DNA of 64,000 bases, taken from assembly GCA_021769885.1 (NCBI GenBank), contig JAETSA010000004.1:1-64000 (forward strand). The letters run 5' to 3'. Below the pieces are notes generated by a model. It made no database searches and was not told the DNA's origin. It saw only the letters and a program-made list of their open reading frames with translations. The position numbers and the translations under genes were made by a program. Shown in pieces: positions 1-8,294 of the stretch. The stretch is from Bacillota bacterium. Its GTDB lineage: Bacteria > Bacillota > Clostridia > Oscillospirales > Acutalibacteraceae. Numbering within the stretch: position 1 is the first letter of the stretch; each line of letters begins with the position of its first letter.

Positions 1-867
1 TATATTCTGAATAACGAAAGGTATATGGGTGATGCTCTGCTCCAAAAGAGCTATACAACCGAAACCTTACCGTTCAGAAAGAAAAGAAATAAAGGCGAAC
101 TGCCGAAATACTATGTGGAAAACAGCAATCCGCCGATTGTCAGCCGCGAAATATACTCATCAGTACAAGAATTGCAAAAGGCAAGGAAAAAACTTTGCAG
201 TAAAAACAAAAACATATATCCTTTGTCGGGGGTTATACGATGCCCTGACTGCGGACGGACATTTAGACGGCAAATCATTGAAAATACGGCATATTGGCTT
301 TGCTGCGGTAAAATGGCAGGTGCTACGGAATGCAGACCGCTAAGGTTGAAAGAAACAGCCGTATATGAAACCTTCACAATGCTGGTTCAAAAATTAGCGG
401 ATAATCGAAAAATCTTATTCGGTGATTTAATCAGGCAAGCTGAAGCAATGCAAAACAGAACATCAGACAATATAGATGTAATACGCAGAATTGATAAAGA
501 AATTGCCGACCTTGCCGCACAGAATCTTATAATCGCAAGGCTTCATACCAACGGTGTGTTAAATCCTGCGGAATTCTCTGCGCAGTCGTCTGAGATAAAT
601 AATAAAATCAGCACGCTCAGAACAAAAAGACGGCAAAAGTTATCGGAAGATGAAAATGATGTGTGGCTTGATACGCTGAAAAGTCTTAATGAAATCTTCG
701 AAACTTATGAACCGAGCAACAATTTTGATGAAGAGCTGTTCGAAAAAATTGTAGTTGGCATTACTGTGAACAGCAACGCAGATCTCACATTTAAACTCAT
801 CGGTGATATTGAACTCACAGAAGAAATTCCGCTGAAAGGACGGTGTCGCAAACGTGAAAATTCGTAA
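1..867 (+). CDS. Large serine recombinase, C-terminal part (5' end outside window)
   Basis: The frame is open from base 1, so this is the C-terminal part of a longer protein; ATG at 25 is internal. The first visible residues (LNNERYMGDALLQKSYTT) match the end of a recombinase domain (PF07508 type). A zinc beta-ribbon follows, with CPDC near visible codons 81-84 and further cysteines near 101-110, then a coiled coil. This is the DNA-binding half of a large serine integrase; the resolvase domain with the nucleophilic serine would lie upstream. It overlaps the next recombinase gene by 14 bases, which suggests co-translation. Family assignment is secure; whether the full protein is catalytic cannot be seen here. 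Confidence 0.9.
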   Translation, partial: YILNNERYMGDALLQKSYTTETLPFRKKRNKGELPKYYVENSNPPIVSREIYSSVQELQKARKKLCSKNKNIYPLSGVIRCPDCGRTFRRQIIENTAYWLCCGKMAGATECRPLRLKETAVYETFTMLVQKLADNRKILFGDLIRQAEAMQNRTSDNIDVIRRIDKEIADLAAQNLIIARLHTNGVLNPAEFSAQSSEINNKISTLRTKRRQKLSEDENDVWLDTLKSLNEIFETYEPSNNFDEELFEKIVVGITVNSNADLTFKLIGDIELTEEIPLKGRCRKRENS

Positions 868-1771
868 TATTCCGTACGGCTATCAATACAAGAATGGCAG
901 TATAGCAATCCAAGAGACAGAAATTAAAATCGTCAAACGTATTTTTACGGAATACCTCAATGGATTATCACTGCTGAAAATTGCAGAACAGCTGAACAAT
1001 GAACATATTGAATATATGCCCGGTGTATGTGGTTGGAATAAATCAAGAATCAAAAGGATCATTGAGGATGAGCGTTATCTCGGTACAAATGGATATCCGC
1101 CGATTATTGACGAAGATACGCATAAAACCTTAATGCTGATAAAATCGGAAAAGAATACGCAAAAAAGTACAAACCGAAAAGCAGATATATTTAATCTCGG
1201 TGTGCCAATATTATGTCCAAAATGCGGCAGTAAGATGTGCAGGCGGCATGACAGCAACCGAAAATATCAGGATTGGTGGCTGTGTCAAAATGATAGCTGT
1301 AAAAATATTATCAGCATATCAGATAACGATCTGATATACGGTATTACCAAATGTTTAAATACAGTCATCAACAATCCCGATATAATTGAAACTGTTACCG
1401 ATGTTGATAAAGAACCAAGATTAGATGTTTACAGATTGAAAAATGAAATCAGTCGAGTGCTTGACAGCCACAGCTTTGATAAAAATATCCTGCGGAAAAA
1501 GATGCTCGAATGTGTATCTTTAGAATATGGTGATATTGATTCGCAAAAATATATATCAAAAAGATTAAAAGCGGACTTTGCAAATGCGAGTCCGCTTATC
1601 AATTTTTCTATGGATTTATTTAACCGCACCGTTAAAACAATTACATTCAGCACTGACGGTGCGGTAAGTATAATTTTAATAAATGATCAGCAGATCGGAA
1701 AGGAGCAGAGCGATGGCACAAACAGCGGTAATGCCTCAGAAATCTGTACACATAATACCTGCACAGGTTAA
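854..1771 (+). CDS. Serine recombinase-like protein lacking the catalytic resolvase domain
   Basis: This 305-residue protein uses a GTG start inside the end of the preceding gene. It opens directly with a recombinase-type helical domain (IPYGYQYKNGSI, then a segment ending GWNKSRIKRIIEDERYLG), followed by a zinc ribbon (CPKCGSKMCRRH with a later CQNDSCKN) and a short C-terminal coil. The usual 150-residue N-terminal resolvase domain with its YxRVS serine is absent, and the tight overlap with the upstream gene leaves no room for it. It may be an accessory DNA-binding partner of the flanking recombinases, or a degraded copy. The 59-base overlap with the next gene supports a retained operon. Accessory role is inference. 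Confidence 0.8.
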   Translation: MKIRNIPYGYQYKNGSIAIQETEIKIVKRIFTEYLNGLSLLKIAEQLNNEHIEYMPGVCGWNKSRIKRIIEDERYLGTNGYPPIIDEDTHKTLMLIKSEKNTQKSTNRKADIFNLGVPILCPKCGSKMCRRHDSNRKYQDWWLCQNDSCKNIISISDNDLIYGITKCLNTVINNPDIIETVTDVDKEPRLDVYRLKNEISRVLDSHSFDKNILRKKMLECVSLEYGDIDSQKYISKRLKADFANASPLINFSMDLFNRTVKTITFSTDGAVSIILINDQQIGKEQSDGTNSGNASEICTHNTCTG

Positions 1772-3350
1772 TATTCAGGATGAAATCAAATCTGCATACA
1801 GACAGCTACGGGTGGCTGCCTACTGCCGTGTATCCACCAAAGAGGAAGAACAGCTGAACAGTTATGAGGTGCAGACAAAATACTACACCGAAAAAATTAA
1901 CAGTGAGCCTAAATGGACTTTAGTCGGAATATTCGCAGATAAAGGTATCTCAGGTACAAGTCTTAAAAAGCGCGATGAATTTAAACGCATGATTAAAATG
2001 TGCAAGCAAGGTAAAATTGATATGATTATTACGAAATCCATATCACGGTTTGCCAGAAACACTGTTGACTGTCTTGAAAATACAAGACTGCTGAAAGAAT
2101 TAGGCATAGATGTATTTTTCGAGGAACAGGGCATCCACAGTACCGATCCAGGTGCGGAATTCTATATCACAATCTACGGCAGTATCGCACAGAGTGAATC
2201 CGAAAATATCAGTGCCAATGTTAAATGGGGCAAGGCACAGAGTGCCAAAGAGGGAAATGTACCGTTCCAGTACAAACGGTTTTTAGGCTATAGAAAAGGT
2301 GCAGACGGCAAACCTGAAATTGATCCCGAACAGGCTGAAACAGTTAAACGAATATATGAGCGATTTCTCTCAGGTGACAGCCTTGCAAAAATCGCAGATG
2401 ATTTAAATACAGACGGCGTGCCGACACCGTCTGGCAAAGGCTCATGGCTCAGAGGAACGATACAATCCATCCTCACCAATGAAAAATACAAAGGCGATGC
2501 GGTGCTTAACAAAACATATATCTCGGACTGCCTTACTAAAAAAGTAAAAATCAATAATGGTGAGCGACCGAAATATTATGTAGAAAATAATCATCCTGCG
2601 ATAATAGACTCCGCTACATTCGGCAGAGTTCAGGAAGAAATGGCACGGCGTTCGGGCAAGCATAAAGTCAAACAGGTCGGGACTAAAACCGAACAAGGGA
2701 AATATTCGGGCAAATACGCTTTAACAGAATTGCTCATCTGCGGAGAATGCGGAACACCGTATCGCAGATGCACATGGACGGCTAAAGGCAAAAAGAAAAT
2801 TGTATGGCGATGCATCAACCGTCTTGATTACGGCAAAAAATACTGTCGCAATTCGCCGAGCATTGAAGAAAGCGTACTGCAAAATGCGATTATGACAGCA
2901 ATTATAGATACAGCCAAGCAAAATGCCGATGTACTCAAAACGCTGAAACTTCACATTGGAATGGGCTTAAACCAAAACGATACTGAAGATAAAAGTCTTG
3001 ATATACAGATTCGCATAGCAGAAATAGACGCAGAATTTCATAAAATGCTGACCGCCATATCCTCTGATACGGTAGAAAATTTTGATGAAGCCAAGGCAAC
3101 GGAACTGATGAATGAAAAAAGCCGATTGGAACAGCAGCTCGCTCAATATGCAGATGCACAGCAGAAAAGAGAAAATGTAAAATCCCGCCTTGATGAAATA
3201 TATACGATACTTGACGGACTCAAAAATCATCCACTTACCTACAATGATCAAATCATTCGACAAATCCTCGAATGCGTAGTAATAGAGTCCAAAGAAAAAA
3301 TAAAGGTTGTATTTGTAGGTGGGTTGGAGGTGGAGCAAGAAATTCAATAA
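1713..3350 (+). CDS. Large serine recombinase / site-specific integrase, full length
   Basis: A 545-residue protein starting at ATG 1713, chosen because AAGGAG lies 8 bases upstream; an in-frame ATG at 1683 has no such site. An N-terminal resolvase domain carries the catalytic serine in AAYCRVSTKEEEQ (Ser41) and the downstream arginine segment SISRFARN. A recombinase domain follows (FLGYRKGADGKPEI, then YERFLSGDSLAKIA), then a zinc ribbon (CGECGTPYRRC with CINR and YCRN) and a coiled coil near residues 415-480. It should catalyse integration/excision of a mobile element through a 5'-phosphoserine intermediate. It is last in a trio of overlapping recombinase genes and directly precedes the AT-rich TIR operon, which is therefore plausibly its cargo. 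Confidence 0.93.
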   Translation: MAQTAVMPQKSVHIIPAQVNIQDEIKSAYRQLRVAAYCRVSTKEEEQLNSYEVQTKYYTEKINSEPKWTLVGIFADKGISGTSLKKRDEFKRMIKMCKQGKIDMIITKSISRFARNTVDCLENTRLLKELGIDVFFEEQGIHSTDPGAEFYITIYGSIAQSESENISANVKWGKAQSAKEGNVPFQYKRFLGYRKGADGKPEIDPEQAETVKRIYERFLSGDSLAKIADDLNTDGVPTPSGKGSWLRGTIQSILTNEKYKGDAVLNKTYISDCLTKKVKINNGERPKYYVENNHPAIIDSATFGRVQEEMARRSGKHKVKQVGTKTEQGKYSGKYALTELLICGECGTPYRRCTWTAKGKKKIVWRCINRLDYGKKYCRNSPSIEESVLQNAIMTAIIDTAKQNADVLKTLKLHIGMGLNQNDTEDKSLDIQIRIAEIDAEFHKMLTAISSDTVENFDEAKATELMNEKSRLEQQLAQYADAQQKRENVKSRLDEIYTILDGLKNHPLTYNDQIIRQILECVVIESKEKIKVVFVGGLEVEQEIQ

Positions 3351-3455
3351 AGTGTTTTTGACGATAAATCCTATATAGTTAAAGCCTAAAAGAAATAAAT
3401 AGCTGCAAATAAAACAGTAATTTTTCTGATTATTCTTTCAATTTTCGTGTTTTTA

Positions 3456-3464
3456 TGCTATTAT
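3456..3464 (+). promoter_or_regulatory. Extended -10 promoter for the TIR operon
   Basis: The sequence TGCTATTAT is an extended -10 element 34 bases before the TIR start codon. A weak -35 (TTTCAA, 3436-3441) sits 17 bases upstream. The 147-base gap after the recombinase gene holds no other gene, so the TIR operon probably has its own promoter. Confidence 0.45.
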
Positions 3465-3497
3465 TTATATATAAAGATTTTATTGAGGGGTAATACA

Positions 3498-4670
3498 ATG
3501 ATTGCGATAGAAACATTACAAAGATATATTACATTATGCGATAATGTTATTTGTAATAATGATTCAAGTGGCGCCGAAACGCTTGAAAATGAAATCATAT
3601 CAGTCTTTGACAATGAGATAAATGGAATTAGAGGCGGACTTTCAAATTACAGCCCTTGTTTTTTAGGCTCAACACCATATGGAACTGTATCTGATAATAT
3701 TGATGTTGATTTTCTTAAGGATATTGCACTTTTGAAAAGCAAACTTCAAGCCGAACTTGAAAAAAATCAGAATGACAAATCAATATCTGTATCAGATAAA
3801 AAACCAAAGAAGGTATTTATAAGCCACGCCACAAATGATAAACCATTTGTGCAACTTATTGTTAATTTGTTGGAAGATATAGGTTTGTCGGAAACTGAAA
3901 TTGTATGTTCCTCAATTCCCGGATACGGAATACCATTGGGTAAAGATATATATGATTGGTTATCTGAACAATTTCAAAATTGTGATTTGCATATTATATT
4001 TATTCTTTCTGATAATTACTATAATAGTGTAGCTTGTCTTAATGAAATGGGTGCTGCATGGGTTCTAAAACAAAAATATGACACGGTTCTTTTGCCTGAG
4101 TTTGATTTCCCTCAAATTAAGGGAGCTATTAATCCGCAACAAATCGGTATCAAATTAGATAGTGATTGTACAGAATTAAATCAACGCCTTAACGAGTTAA
4201 AAGACAGCTTGATTGACGAATTTGAACTTCAATCATTATCCGCAGCAAAATGGGAAAGACACAGAAATGAATTTGTCAATAAGATTGCTTCTGTTTCAGA
4301 GGAAATATGTGATGATGAAACGAGTAATGATTCGAAAAGCCAAAGTTCAATTTCAACGGATGCTGCCGTGTTATTAGCGTATGCTGCTAATGATGAATCA
4401 GGGCGAATCATAATGGTGAGTACTCTAGGCGGTTTATCTGTATGTGCAGGAAAATGGAATTTTGTTGATGCTAATGGTGGTGCCAGAGAGAACGCTCGAT
4501 GGAGTGGAGCTGTTGATGAGTTAGAGAATTATGGCTTAATAGAGGCTGGTAGTTATAAACGTCAGGTTTTTTTAGTGACGCATATTGGATACCAAGTTGC
4601 TGACGAGGTAAAAAAGAAATTAGAAATCGATTTTAATAATTCACCTGATCAATACTTAGTAGAAAATTAA
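3498..4670 (+). CDS. TIR-domain protein with C-terminal winged-helix-like domain
   Basis: 390 residues from ATG 3498, preceded by GAGGGG. Residues 1-100 form an unassigned helical N-terminal region. Residues 104-235 are a TIR domain: KKVFISHATNDKPFV is the betaA/box 1 strand, and SDNYYNSVACLNEMGAAW (171-188) contains the S-x-C-x-x-E pattern with Glu183 in the position of the catalytic glutamate of NAD-cleaving TIR domains. Residues 286-375 (LLAYAAND to a VTHIGYQVADEV strand) look like a winged helix. TIR proteins of bacterial defence systems cleave NAD or make cyclic ADP-ribose signals; activity here is inference from motifs. The gene heads a three-gene operon after serine recombinases. The TIR call is strong, the flanking domain calls moderate. 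Confidence 0.85.
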   Translation: MIAIETLQRYITLCDNVICNNDSSGAETLENEIISVFDNEINGIRGGLSNYSPCFLGSTPYGTVSDNIDVDFLKDIALLKSKLQAELEKNQNDKSISVSDKKPKKVFISHATNDKPFVQLIVNLLEDIGLSETEIVCSSIPGYGIPLGKDIYDWLSEQFQNCDLHIIFILSDNYYNSVACLNEMGAAWVLKQKYDTVLLPEFDFPQIKGAINPQQIGIKLDSDCTELNQRLNELKDSLIDEFELQSLSAAKWERHRNEFVNKIASVSEEICDDETSNDSKSQSSISTDAAVLLAYAANDESGRIIMVSTLGGLSVCAGKWNFVDANGGARENARWSGAVDELENYGLIEAGSYKRQVFLVTHIGYQVADEVKKKLEIDFNNSPDQYLVEN

Positions 4671-4695
4671 CTTCATTCAAGGAGAGCACAAAGTT

Positions 4696-5040
4696 ATGAT
4701 AGTTTTTGAATTTGATAAAGAAGATATTGAATATGCTGAACGTATAAGTGATTTAGCGGAAATGTCATTGTTAATTGAAGATCCGAAATCTTTTAGCAGT
4801 GATCTTAATACTGTAATTCAAATAGGCGTAGAATTAGCACCGTATGCTATAACAGGCATCACATTAATTATTGTAGAATTAATCAAAAACAGAAAGAAAA
4901 TTAAAATAAAGGTTTCGGATGATGGTATTACAGTTGAAGGAGAGGAAGAAAAGGCATTAGAAATTGCAAAGGAACTCATAGCACAAAAGAAAGAGGAAGA
5001 AGCAAAAAAAGTTTTGCATGATCTATTATCCGGTAAGTGA
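4696..5040 (+). CDS. Small one-TM protein, possibly EACC1-like conflict-system component
   Basis: 114 residues with AAGGAGAGC just upstream. An acidic N-terminal half (1-45) is followed by one hydrophobic helix (about 47-63, ending LIIVELIKNRKK). Then come a short beta strand pair, KIKIKVSDDGITVEG (68-82), and a charged helix rich in Glu and Lys. A TM helix, basic stop, strand and helix, encoded beside a nuclease, TIR or peptidase effector, is the architecture described for effector-associated constant component 1 (EACC1) in NTP-dependent conflict systems. The resemblance is by pattern only. It lies 25 bases after the TIR gene and 6 bases before the peptidase gene, so the three are very probably co-transcribed. 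It could tether or regulate one of its neighbours at the membrane. Confidence 0.7.
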   Translation: MIVFEFDKEDIEYAERISDLAEMSLLIEDPKSFSSDLNTVIQIGVELAPYAITGITLIIVELIKNRKKIKIKVSDDGITVEGEEEKALEIAKELIAQKKEEEAKKVLHDLLSGK

Positions 5041-5046
5041 TGTATT

Positions 5047-6195
5047 ATGAATATAGATGATATGGTTTCCAAGTTCGTTGAAATTTCTCGAGCACATAAT
5101 CAAAAAGATGATTTTTCAGAAAATGAATATAATAAGATTAAAACAATATATGATAATTGCCTATCTTCAATCATAAAAAATTTTGATGCAGAATTCATTC
5201 CCAATCTGATTATTTGTAATACTTACAATAAATACAGTACGGTTCTTCCAGTGAAAATGAAACAGAATAAATATAAATACTATGTTTTATATGATCGTTA
5301 TTTAAATGAAATTAACCAGCTGTTTAATACAATTTATTTTGATGAAAATGATGCAGGTCATGACATATGGAAATTATCTTATGAATTATTTGCAGAGGAT
5401 GCTTTGCTTGAAAATGATGAAGTCTTATTAACATATTACGGTTTAAATAAAGTAGCATTAGGTCCTTTTAAAACCAATGTTGGGTCACAGGATTTTTTGG
5501 ATTTTATTAGTGACATTCAAGAATATTACATTATTGGTCATGAATTAGGTCATTGGGTTTACAAAGTGTTAAATCATACTCACACCGATGACTTATTTAA
5601 TATTAATTTTAATGAAAATTGGATTTCGCTACTGAAAGATATACAAGATATTTTATGTGAATTATATACTGAATACGAAAAGAAATTTATTGATAAAGAT
5701 TACGTTATTTTAATTCAAGAACAAAAAAGTATTATTAATGAAAATAGTGGCGTTTTAGAAGAGTGTTTTGCGGATGCAATCGCTTATGCTATAATTTATA
5801 ATTACATTCAGGTGGAATTCAATAACGAAATCAATAAGAAATTATTGGCTGGACAGGCATTGTTTTTGGAAATAATGAATCTTCAATTATTGGCTATGCA
5901 ACATATGACTGTGTCTGAAGAATCGTTTGAATCCTCCGTATCTATTAGATTGGGATTTTTCCGTAATTATGTCGGTCTGTATTTTGAGCAAGTTGAAAAA
6001 TCATTTGAAGAGATGATACAGAATACGGTTGTTAGATATGAGAATAGAATTACGAACTTAATGATAGAATGCTTTAATGACTTAGAGAAGAGAGCAGATA
6101 ATATTTATGATGGTCTGACTGATATCGATGGATTAATAAATATGAGTAAAATTTTAGGATTATCAGACGCATATAAAAATAGTGATTTAATATGA
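5047..6195 (+). CDS. Zinc metallopeptidase-like protein (HELGH ... EECFAD)
   Basis: 382 residues, starting 6 bases after the small TM gene. The zinc-binding motif HELGH is at 165-169 inside a helix (YYIIGHELGHWVYKV), and EECFADAIAYA at 238-248 gives the downstream E-x-x-x-D pattern of gluzincin-type peptidases, the likely third zinc ligand. There is no signal peptide or TM segment, so it should act in the cytoplasm. The rest is helical and AT-rich in codon use, and I could not place it in a named family; an ImmA/IrrE-like regulator-cleaving role is possible but it is larger than those. The neighbours suggest a toxic or signalling-activated protease in a TIR conflict system. The peptidase fold is supported by motifs; the role is inference. 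Confidence 0.75.
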   Translation: MNIDDMVSKFVEISRAHNQKDDFSENEYNKIKTIYDNCLSSIIKNFDAEFIPNLIICNTYNKYSTVLPVKMKQNKYKYYVLYDRYLNEINQLFNTIYFDENDAGHDIWKLSYELFAEDALLENDEVLLTYYGLNKVALGPFKTNVGSQDFLDFISDIQEYYIIGHELGHWVYKVLNHTHTDDLFNINFNENWISLLKDIQDILCELYTEYEKKFIDKDYVILIQEQKSIINENSGVLEECFADAIAYAIIYNYIQVEFNNEINKKLLAGQALFLEIMNLQLLAMQHMTVSEESFESSVSIRLGFFRNYVGLYFEQVEKSFEEMIQNTVVRYENRITNLMIECFNDLEKRADNIYDGLTDIDGLINMSKILGLSDAYKNSDLI

Positions 6196-6307
6196 AATCT
6201 ATCAGCTTTATGCTAATTCTCAAAAACAACTGCTTTAAAATAAAAGTATTGCGAGAGTTCAACTCTGCACATAAAAAATGCGAAAACATCTTTTTCGTAC
6301 CCAACAG

Positions 6308-6353
6308 ACAAAACGAAAATCCGTTCTCATAAGAGAGCGGATTTTCGTTTTGT
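6308..6353 (+). terminator. Long-stem intrinsic terminator after the TIR operon
   Basis: The arms ACAAAACGAAAATCCG (6308-6323) and CGGATTTTCGTTTTGT (6338-6353) form a perfect 16-bp stem around a short loop. The T-rich 3' arm makes it a plausible terminator for the peptidase gene, and it is near-symmetric so it may work in both directions. Confidence 0.7.
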
Positions 6354-6364
6354 ATTCTTCATTT

Positions 6365-6452
6365 TTCATTATTCAATATTCATCATTCATTAAATCGGAT
6401 TTTCGTAATGAATGATGAATAATGAAATCGCTCCGCTAATGAATAATGAATA
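6365..6452. repeat. AT-rich inverted-repeat block (ATTCATTATTC-type)
   Basis: The arms ATTCATCATTCATT (6378-6391) and AATGAATGATGAAT (6407-6420) are exact inverted copies, and a third related segment (AATGAATAATGAATAATTG) follows near 6438. Variants of TTCATTATTCA recur through the block. It has no coding capacity and looks like a small dispersed palindromic repeat. Together with the adjacent terminator it fills the 360-base gap between the peptidase and methyltransferase genes. Confidence 0.55.
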
Positions 6453-6558
6453 ATTGATTTGCTATTCGGCTTTTGTTATAATGGTCATAAAGTCGGTGTA
6501 CTTAGACGAAAGAAAATTTATGGATAGACAAATCATTCGAAGCGGAACAGGTGTACCT

Positions 6559-7173
6559 ATGGATAAAAACTTTAAAGAAAATATTAAGACATATTATAAT
6601 CAAGATGCTGCGCGCAGAAACAGACAAAGAATGAGAGCACCTTGGAAGCGAAAAGTCAGGAAAAATTTTTATAAAATTATAAAACTGGAAAATAAAAAAA
6701 CCTTACTGGAACTGGGTGCAGGTGCGGGATTTGACAGCTTATTTTTTATGCGAAAAGGATTAAACGTCACCGCTGTGGATATATCCGATGAAAATATACG
6801 AAGCTGCCGCGAAAAAGGCATTGAAGCCTATGCATTGGATTTTTATAAATTATCGACACTACATAACAAGTTCGACTGCATATATGCTTTGAATACACTG
6901 CTGCACGTTCCGAAAGATGATTTGCATAAAGTGCTTCAGGAAATTGGCGCTGTGTTGAACCGTAACGGCTTATTTTATTTGGGACTTTACGGCGGGAATG
7001 ACGAGGAAACCGATTTAGTGAAAAGTGATGTTTCCGATGCTCCCCGCCTCTTTACGTTCTATTCGGCGCATTACCTGAAAACTGTTTTAACAGATTACTT
7101 TCATATTGTGGATTTTAAGACCTTTCCTGTCGGAACACATATTTTCCACTCAATCATTTTAAGAAAAATGTAA
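6559..7173 (+). CDS. Class I SAM-dependent methyltransferase
   Basis: About 204 residues from ATG 6559, with a weak upstream site; ATG 6520 is an alternative start. Motif I is LLELGAGAGFDSLFF, the glycine-rich SAM loop. Motif II ends in the acidic VTAVDISDENI, and CIYALNTLLHVP is motif IV. The fold is a Rossmann methyltransferase of the Methyltransf_11/25 type, as used on small molecules or as an orphan enzyme. The substrate cannot be inferred. The gene is AT-rich compared with the core operons and stands between a repeat block and the broken traX, so it may be accessory DNA. No operon partner is evident. Confidence 0.85.
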   Translation: MDKNFKENIKTYYNQDAARRNRQRMRAPWKRKVRKNFYKIIKLENKKTLLELGAGAGFDSLFFMRKGLNVTAVDISDENIRSCREKGIEAYALDFYKLSTLHNKFDCIYALNTLLHVPKDDLHKVLQEIGAVLNRNGLFYLGLYGGNDEETDLVKSDVSDAPRLFTFYSAHYLKTVLTDYFHIVDFKTFPVGTHIFHSIILRKM

Positions 7174-7227
7174 TACGTAATATTCTTTAAAGAGCGCAAA
7201 AAGTATGCAACAAATGGAGGCGAAACC

Positions 7228-7980
7228 GTGCAGTCCGATACACGCCGGCTGAATGCAAACCACATAAAGCTGATTGCGATTTTCGCTATGACCGTTGACC
7301 ATATTGCCTGGACTGTATTCCCCGGCAATGCAACGGGCTTTCTGCCGATTTTGATGCACATCATCGGCAGAATTACCTGTCCTGTAATGTGTTACTTTGT
7401 TTCGGAGGGCTATCACTACACAAAGAACATCCGCAACTATACCCGACGAATGTTCGCTTTTGCTTTTCTCTCCCATTTCGCTTATCGGTTCTATTCGGCT
7501 GATTTTGCGGGATGGAAATCCTTTATTCCGTTTTATTGCGGTGATTTTCTCAATCAAACCAGCGTGATGTGGTCGCTTGTCTGGGGACTTGTGATGCTTC
7601 GAGTGATAAACAGCCCGAAAATCAGCCGAAACGGCACGAAAATACTTTTGATAAGCCTTATTTGTGTGCTCAATATTCCAAGCGACTGGAGCTGTATTGC
7701 CGCCCTTTGTGTGCTGGCATTCGGCACAAGCTACGGAAATTTCAAACTGCAAATGCAAAGGCTTCTTTTTATGACGCTGTTTTCCGCCGCCTATTGCGTC
7801 TTCACCGGCGGTTGGTACGGCTTAGTCTAGCTGGCTATGGTACTAAGCATTCCGATACTGATGCTGTATAACGGCGAGCGCGGCAAAAATCCAAAGGTCA
7901 ACCGCAGAATGCAACGGCTGTTTTATGTGTATTATCCCCTGCACCTGTTTGTGATTGGGTGCATTCGGTACTTATCATAG
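7228..7980 (+). pseudogene. traX: TraX family membrane protein, interrupted by an in-frame TAG
   Basis: The reading frame begins at GTG 7228 after ATGGAGGCG and encodes a multi-pass membrane protein of the TraX/fimbrial-acetylation (acyltransferase-like) family: LNANHIKLIAIFAMTVDHIAW, then HIIGRITCPVMCYFVSEGY. At 7828-7830 a TAG stop follows GGWYGLV. The same frame then continues without any shift for 49 codons (AMVLSIPILMLYNGERGKNP to LFYVYYPLHLFVIGCIRYLS) to a TAG at 7978-7980, restoring the normal C-terminal TraX segment. One base change, such as CAG to TAG, would explain it. It is probably a recent pseudogene; the 200-residue product would lack the last membrane segments. Confidence 0.82.
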
Positions 7981-8251
7981 CCGGACGGTGCGAATTTGAA
8001 CCCGCCTAAAACGGCGGTCTTTTGCCGATTTTCGATTTACCGGTCTCGGTTGGCAACAGCCAACCGTCGCCCTCTGCACCAAAAATCGGCGAAAATCTCA
8101 TCCGTTTTAGGTCGCAGAGTTTTGCGGGAATAGATTTTTTCCTGAACAAGGAAAAAAGCACAGCAATCCTGTCGGATGGCGAGCATTTTTGACGCCGTGC
8201 AGGAGAAAAGCTATCCTGCAAAACCGAGTTCAAATTCGCGCCGTCCGGCTA
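7978..8251. repeat. 270-bp element with 24-bp terminal inverted repeats and branched internal hairpins
   Basis: The ends 7978-8001 and 8228-8251 are inverted copies matching at 23 of 24 positions; the odd pair would be G-U in RNA. Inside, CCTAAAACGG (8005-8014) pairs with 8102-8111, GCCGATTTT (8024-8032) with 8082-8090, and GGTTGGC/GCCAACC (8048-8065) makes a hairpin. Further hairpins are TTTTTTCC/GGAAAAAA (8135-8157) and TGCAGGA/TCCTGCA (8198-8220). The inverted ends are bounded by TA on both sides, as left by Tc1/mariner-type insertion. It could be a MITE or a structured non-coding RNA; the plus-strand terminator right after it would suit the latter. I do not recognise the class. Confidence 0.7.
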
Positions 8252-8260
8252 AACGGAAGG

Positions 8261-8294
8261 AAGCCCCTGTCGGCAGTTCGACAGGGGCTTTTTT
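8261..8294 (+). terminator. Intrinsic terminator between the 270-bp element and bofA
   Basis: A 12-bp perfect stem, AAGCCCCTGTCG (8261-8272) with CGACAGGGGCTT (8279-8290), is followed by six T on the plus strand. The U-run is on the plus strand although the adjacent gene (bofA) is on the minus strand, so it terminates transcription coming through traX and the structured element; it may also slow minus-strand transcription at the bofA stop. Confidence 0.85.

Noticed and set aside
7828-7830. TAG as a sense codon (recoding or pyrrolysine)
   Set aside because: TAG is used as the final stop of the same frame, and no supporting signal or Pyl genes are visible. A plain nonsense mutation is simpler.
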